This document shows, one piece after another, positions 61,002 to 64,000 of a stretch of 64,000 bases of DNA. The notes under the pieces were generated by a model. That model was given only the letters and a program-made list of their open reading frames with translations. It made no database searches and was not told the origin of the DNA. The stretch lies in assembly GCF_030323145.1 (NCBI RefSeq), contig NZ_CP100470.1, forward strand, positions 5,683,001-5,747,000, read 5' to 3'. This stretch comes from Mesorhizobium sp. C432A. Its GTDB lineage: Bacteria; Pseudomonadota; Alphaproteobacteria; Rhizobiales; Rhizobiaceae. The position numbers and the translations under genes were made by a program. How positions within the stretch are numbered: position 1 is the first letter of the stretch; each line of letters begins with the position of its first letter.

Positions 61002-61030
61002 GAACGCCGCACGTCAAGCGTACGGCGTTC
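61002..61030 (-). terminator. Hairpin downstream of the second RND pump gene
   Basis: GAACGCCG (61002-61009) pairs with CGGCGTTC (61023-61030), extended by partial inner pairing. On the minus strand it is followed by TGGCTTTCTC, only moderately T-rich. It lies about 40 bp after the RND stop and could terminate it. Confidence 0.5.
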
Positions 61031-61068
61031 CAGCATTTTCCAAGGAAGATCCTGTGCCCCAGCAGCGC

Positions 61069-64000
61069 CTACTCGGCGGCCAGCGCCAGTGGCGGCCTGT
61101 CATTGTCCTGCACGGCCTCATCAGCCGGCTTCCTGCCTTTCTTCGGCTCGCGGCCGAAGAACAGCGCGTAGCCTGCCGGCAGCACCAGGATGGTGAGTAC
61201 GGTGGCGACGAGGATGCCGCCCATCATGGCGTAGGCGAGCGGTCCCCAGAACACCGCACGCGAGATCGGGATCAGCGCCAGCACCGCCGTCATCGCCGTC
61301 AGCACGATCGGCCGGAAACGGCGCACGGCCGAGCCGATGATGGCCTCCGATCGGTCCATCCCCCTGGCGATGTCCTGATCGATCTGGTCGACCAGGATGA
61401 TCGAGTTGCGCATGATGATTCCGAGCAGCGCGATGACACCAAGGATGGCGACGAAGCCGAACGGCGCGCCGCTGATCAACAGAGCCGCCGCCGCACCGAT
61501 GATGCCGAGCGGACCGGTGGCCAGCACGAGCATCGCCTTGCCGAAATGCTGCAGCTGGATCATCAGGAGCACGACGATGACGGCCAGCATGATCGGCGCC
61601 TTGGCGGCAATCGAGGCCTGGCTTTCGGCGGAATCTTCCGCACCGCCCTGGATCTCGATCTTGTAGCCGGGCGCCAGGCCGGCGCGCATGCCCTGCATGT
61701 CATTGTAGAGCTTGGTGACGACGTCGTTCGACTGCACGCCATCCGGCAGCGTGGCGCGCACCGAGATGGTCGGCAGGCGGTCGCGCCGCCATTCGACGCC
61801 CTGCTCGAGCACCGGCACCACCTTGGCCACCTGCGACAGCGGCACGAAGCCGCCGAAATCGGTCGGGATATAGACCGAGTCGACCGAGGACAGCAGGCTG
61901 CGGCTGGCGTCCGGTTCGCGGGCGACGATGGAAACCGTCTCCTCGCCATCACGGAAGTCATCGAGCGGCGCGCCGGACATCGCTGCCTGCAGCATCTGGC
62001 GGATGCGCTGCGAGGTGACGCCAAGCGCACGGGCGCGGTCCTGGTCGATGACCAGCTTCATCGCCGGTACCGGCTCCAGCCAGTCGTCATGGAGGGCGCC
62101 GAGCAGCGGATTTTCGGCGAATTTCGCCTTCACCTGGTCGGCGATGCGGCGCACCTCCTGGCGGTCCGGACCCATGATGCGCATCTGCACCGGCCAGCCG
62201 GTCGGCGGGCCGAGGAACAGACGGTCGACCTTGGAGCGGATCGAAGGGAAATCCTGCGCCAGGACTGAGCGCAGCTTGAGGATCAGCCGCTCACGCGCCG
62301 GCTCGTCATTGGCCATCACCAGAAGCTGCGCATAGTTCGGATTGCGCAATTGCTGGTCGAGCGGCAGGAAGAAGCGCGGCGCGCCTTCGCCGATATAGGT
62401 GGCGATGAAGCGCTTGTCCTTGTTGTCCATCATCCGGGCTTCCAGCGCCTTGGCCTGCGTCTCGACTTCCTTGATCGAGGTTCCCTCAGGCAACCAGAGA
62501 TCGACGAGGATTTCCGGCCGCGAGGATTGCGGGAAGAAGTTTTGTGGGATGAACTGGAACGCCCACAGGCTGGTGGCGAAGGTGACCAGCGTCATCACCA
62601 GAACGATGATGCGGTGGCGCACCGCCCAGCCGACCGTGGCGCGCAGCCGCCGGTAGAAGCCGGTGTCGAAGGCGTCATGATGGTTGCCGGCATGCTTGCG
62701 CTGCTTGAGGATCATGTAGCCCAGCCACGGCGTGAAATAGACGGCGACGAACCACGACACGACGAGCGCGATGCCGACGACATAGAACAGCGTGCGCACA
62801 TATTCGCCTGCGGTCGAGGCGGCGAAGCCAACCGGGATGAAGCCGGCGATAGTGATCAGCGTGCCGCTCAGCATCGGGAAGGCGGTCGAGGAATAGGCGA
62901 AGCTCGCCGCCTCGATCTTGACCAGCCCCTCCTCCAGCTTGCGCTCCATCATCTCGACGACGATCATGGCGTCGTCGACCAACAGCCCGAGCGCGATGAT
63001 CAGGGCGCCGAGCGAAATGCGCTGCAGATCGATGCCGAGCTCGTACATGATGGCGAAGGTGGCGGCCAGCACCAGCGGAATGGCAATGGCGATGACCAGG
63101 CCGGAACGCCAGCCGATCGACAGCAGCGAGACAGCAAGCACGATCAGCAGCGCCTCGCCGAGCGCCTCCATGAACTCGTTGACGGCGTCCTTGACAACCT
63201 CGGGCTGGTTGGAGATCTGGTCAACCGCAACGCCGTAGGGCAGCGCTTCCTCAAAGCGCTTGTAGGTCGCCTCGACATCCGTGCCGACGTCCCTGACGTT
63301 AAAACCCTTGGCCATGACGACGCCGACCTGGACGCTTTCGTGGCCGTTGAAGCGGTACTTGCGCTGATAGGGATCTTCGAGACCGGAACTCACGGTGGCG
63401 ATGTCGCCAAGACGTGTCACCTGACCACCGGCGCGCAGGCGCAATTCCCTGATGTCGGCAGCCCTGGTGACATCGCCCTCGACCGAGATGCGCACCGAGC
63501 GCAGGCCGGTGTCGACGGAGCCCGCCGGATCGACATTGTTCTGGCCCTTGATGGCGTTCTGCAGGTCGGTCAGCGTCAGGCCGCGTTCGGCCAGGGCCTT
63601 GGACGAGACGTCGATATAAAGCTTCTCCGGCTGGTCGCCGATGATGACGGCCTTCTCGACGCCCGGCGTCGTCAGCAGCATGTCGCGAGCCTGGGTGGCG
63701 AATTTCTTCAGCTCCGGATAGCTGTAGCCGTCGCCGCCGATCGAGTGCAGGGTGATGAAGGTGTCGCCGAACTCGTCGTTGAAATAGGGCCCGAGCAGGC
63801 CTTGCGGCAGGTCGCCGGAGATGTCGCCAACCTTCTTGCGCACCTGGTAGAAGGCGTCCTTCACCTCCTCTGCATTGGTGTCGCCCTTGATCTGGACGGT
63901 GATGATGGCGCTGCCGGCGCGGGTGTAGGAACGGACGAAGTCGAGGTGCGGCGTTTCCTGCAGCTTGCGCTCGATCTTGTTGACGACCTGGTCTTCCATC
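61069..64000 (-). CDS. RND efflux transporter, inner-membrane subunit, C-terminal part (runs off the window)
   Basis: At least 976 residues; the N-terminus, including TM1, lies beyond 64000, so the internal Met at the edge is not the start. The TM4 relay motif LGLLVDDAMIVVEMMERKLEEG, a duplicated second half with GVIALLGIIMRNSIILVDQID, and a C-terminal FGREPKKGRKPADEA tail are present. This subgroup uses Met and Asn in the second-half motif instead of the LAAKNAILIVEF of the pump at 12060, so it belongs to a different RND branch. The adaptor gene would lie outside the window upstream. Confidence 0.9.
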   Translation of the reverse strand, partial: MEDQVVNKIERKLQETPHLDFVRSYTRAGSAIITVQIKGDTNAEEVKDAFYQVRKKVGDISGDLPQGLLGPYFNDEFGDTFITLHSIGGDGYSYPELKKFATQARDMLLTTPGVEKAVIIGDQPEKLYIDVSSKALAERGLTLTDLQNAIKGQNNVDPAGSVDTGLRSVRISVEGDVTRAADIRELRLRAGGQVTRLGDIATVSSGLEDPYQRKYRFNGHESVQVGVVMAKGFNVRDVGTDVEATYKRFEEALPYGVAVDQISNQPEVVKDAVNEFMEALGEALLIVLAVSLLSIGWRSGLVIAIAIPLVLAATFAIMYELGIDLQRISLGALIIALGLLVDDAMIVVEMMERKLEEGLVKIEAASFAYSSTAFPMLSGTLITIAGFIPVGFAASTAGEYVRTLFYVVGIALVVSWFVAVYFTPWLGYMILKQRKHAGNHHDAFDTGFYRRLRATVGWAVRHRIIVLVMTLVTFATSLWAFQFIPQNFFPQSSRPEILVDLWLPEGTSIKEVETQAKALEARMMDNKDKRFIATYIGEGAPRFFLPLDQQLRNPNYAQLLVMANDEPARERLILKLRSVLAQDFPSIRSKVDRLFLGPPTGWPVQMRIMGPDRQEVRRIADQVKAKFAENPLLGALHDDWLEPVPAMKLVIDQDRARALGVTSQRIRQMLQAAMSGAPLDDFRDGEETVSIVAREPDASRSLLSSVDSVYIPTDFGGFVPLSQVAKVVPVLEQGVEWRRDRLPTISVRATLPDGVQSNDVVTKLYNDMQGMRAGLAPGYKIEIQGGAEDSAESQASIAAKAPIMLAVIVVLLMIQLQHFGKAMLVLATGPLGIIGAAAALLISGAPFGFVAILGVIALLGIIMRNSIILVDQIDQDIARGMDRSEAIIGSAVRRFRPIVLTAMTAVLALIPISRAVFWGPLAYAMMGGILVATVLTILVLPAGYALFFGREPKKGRKPADEAVQDNDRPPLALAAE

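Noticed and set aside
61069..63999. Treating the Met at 63999 as the start of the second RND gene
   Set aside because: RND pumps have TM1 and about 60 further residues before this point, so the Met is internal and the gene continues past the window end.
1..64000. tRNA genes, rRNA genes, CRISPR arrays, insertion sequences or prophage
   Set aside because: No cloverleaf with GTTCRAAYC arm, no rRNA motif, no regular spacer-repeat array and no transposase, integrase or phage protein motif was recognised by eye; short tRNAs could still be missed without a covariance search.

Overview
The window looks like the chromosome of an alphaproteobacterium of the order Rhizobiales, most likely a Mesorhizobium-type organism. 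This is inferred from the high G+C content with strong third-position bias, the large number of sugar and betaine ABC transporters, the GCAATTCC...GGAATTGC and AGAGCATGA...TCATGCTCT intergenic repeats common in Rhizobiales, and an RNA locus with three anti-Shine-Dalgarno CUCCUCCC motifs like the rhizobial alpha-r14 family. No rRNA, tRNA, CRISPR array, IS element or prophage gene was recognised. Nothing could be searched, so family names rest on motif recognition and gene order.

Layout. (1) 1-2330, minus strand: an FAD amine oxidoreductase and a polyamine-type ABC permease pair (the second cut by the window edge). (2) 2507-10654, plus strand: a sugar-acid/sugar import locus with an FAH-family enzyme, a two-domain ATPase with degenerate motifs, a permease, a periplasmic binding protein, a second permease, a single-domain ATPase and a LacI regulator. 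(3) 10765-16426: a probable alpha-r14-like small RNA, then a TetR regulator divergent from an RND efflux pump (pump gene before adaptor gene), with two GTTAC-N6-GTAAC palindromes between them. (4) 16557-28636: a sugar or polyol catabolic island of unknown substrate, with a GntR regulator, enolase-superfamily enzyme, SAF-domain NAD-dependent oxidoreductase, FGGY kinase, SorC regulator, an ABC importer whose permease is frameshifted, and two SDR dehydrogenases. (5) 29060-33160: a quaternary-amine importer (ProX/ProV/ProW type, probably TmoXVW for trimethylamine N-oxide). (6) 33168-35061: an unknown gene and its tandem, partly decayed copy. (7) 35103-59375: a complete methylated-amine catabolic cluster. 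(8) 59438-64000: an FMN-dependent monooxygenase and a second RND pump gene that runs off the window.

How the genes work together. Region 7 encodes every step from trimethylamine to one-carbon units: Tmm (TMA to TMAO), Tdm (TMAO to dimethylamine and formaldehyde), DmmDABC (dimethylamine to methylamine), GmaS (methylamine plus glutamate to gamma-glutamylmethylamide), MgsABC (to N-methylglutamate) and MgdABCD (back to glutamate, releasing the methyl carbon to tetrahydrofolate or formaldehyde). Two APC-type permeases, three small membrane proteins and an XRE-cupin regulator sit among them, and the TMAO/betaine importer lies just upstream.

The main unexpected signal is a 16-bp palindrome, TTTCA-N6-TGAAA. 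It is exact upstream of the polyamine permease gene, the FAD oxidoreductase gene and the small-membrane-protein operon, has one mismatch upstream of mgsA, and has weaker versions upstream of tmm, tdm and the last permease. It suggests one regulator (the XRE-cupin protein is a candidate) coordinating polyamine and methylamine use. Other notable items are the alpha-r14-like RNA, the permease frameshift, the tandem duplication that carries a piece of the neighbouring transporter gene, and a 68-codon ORF that couples mgdB to mgdC across a palindromic repeat.
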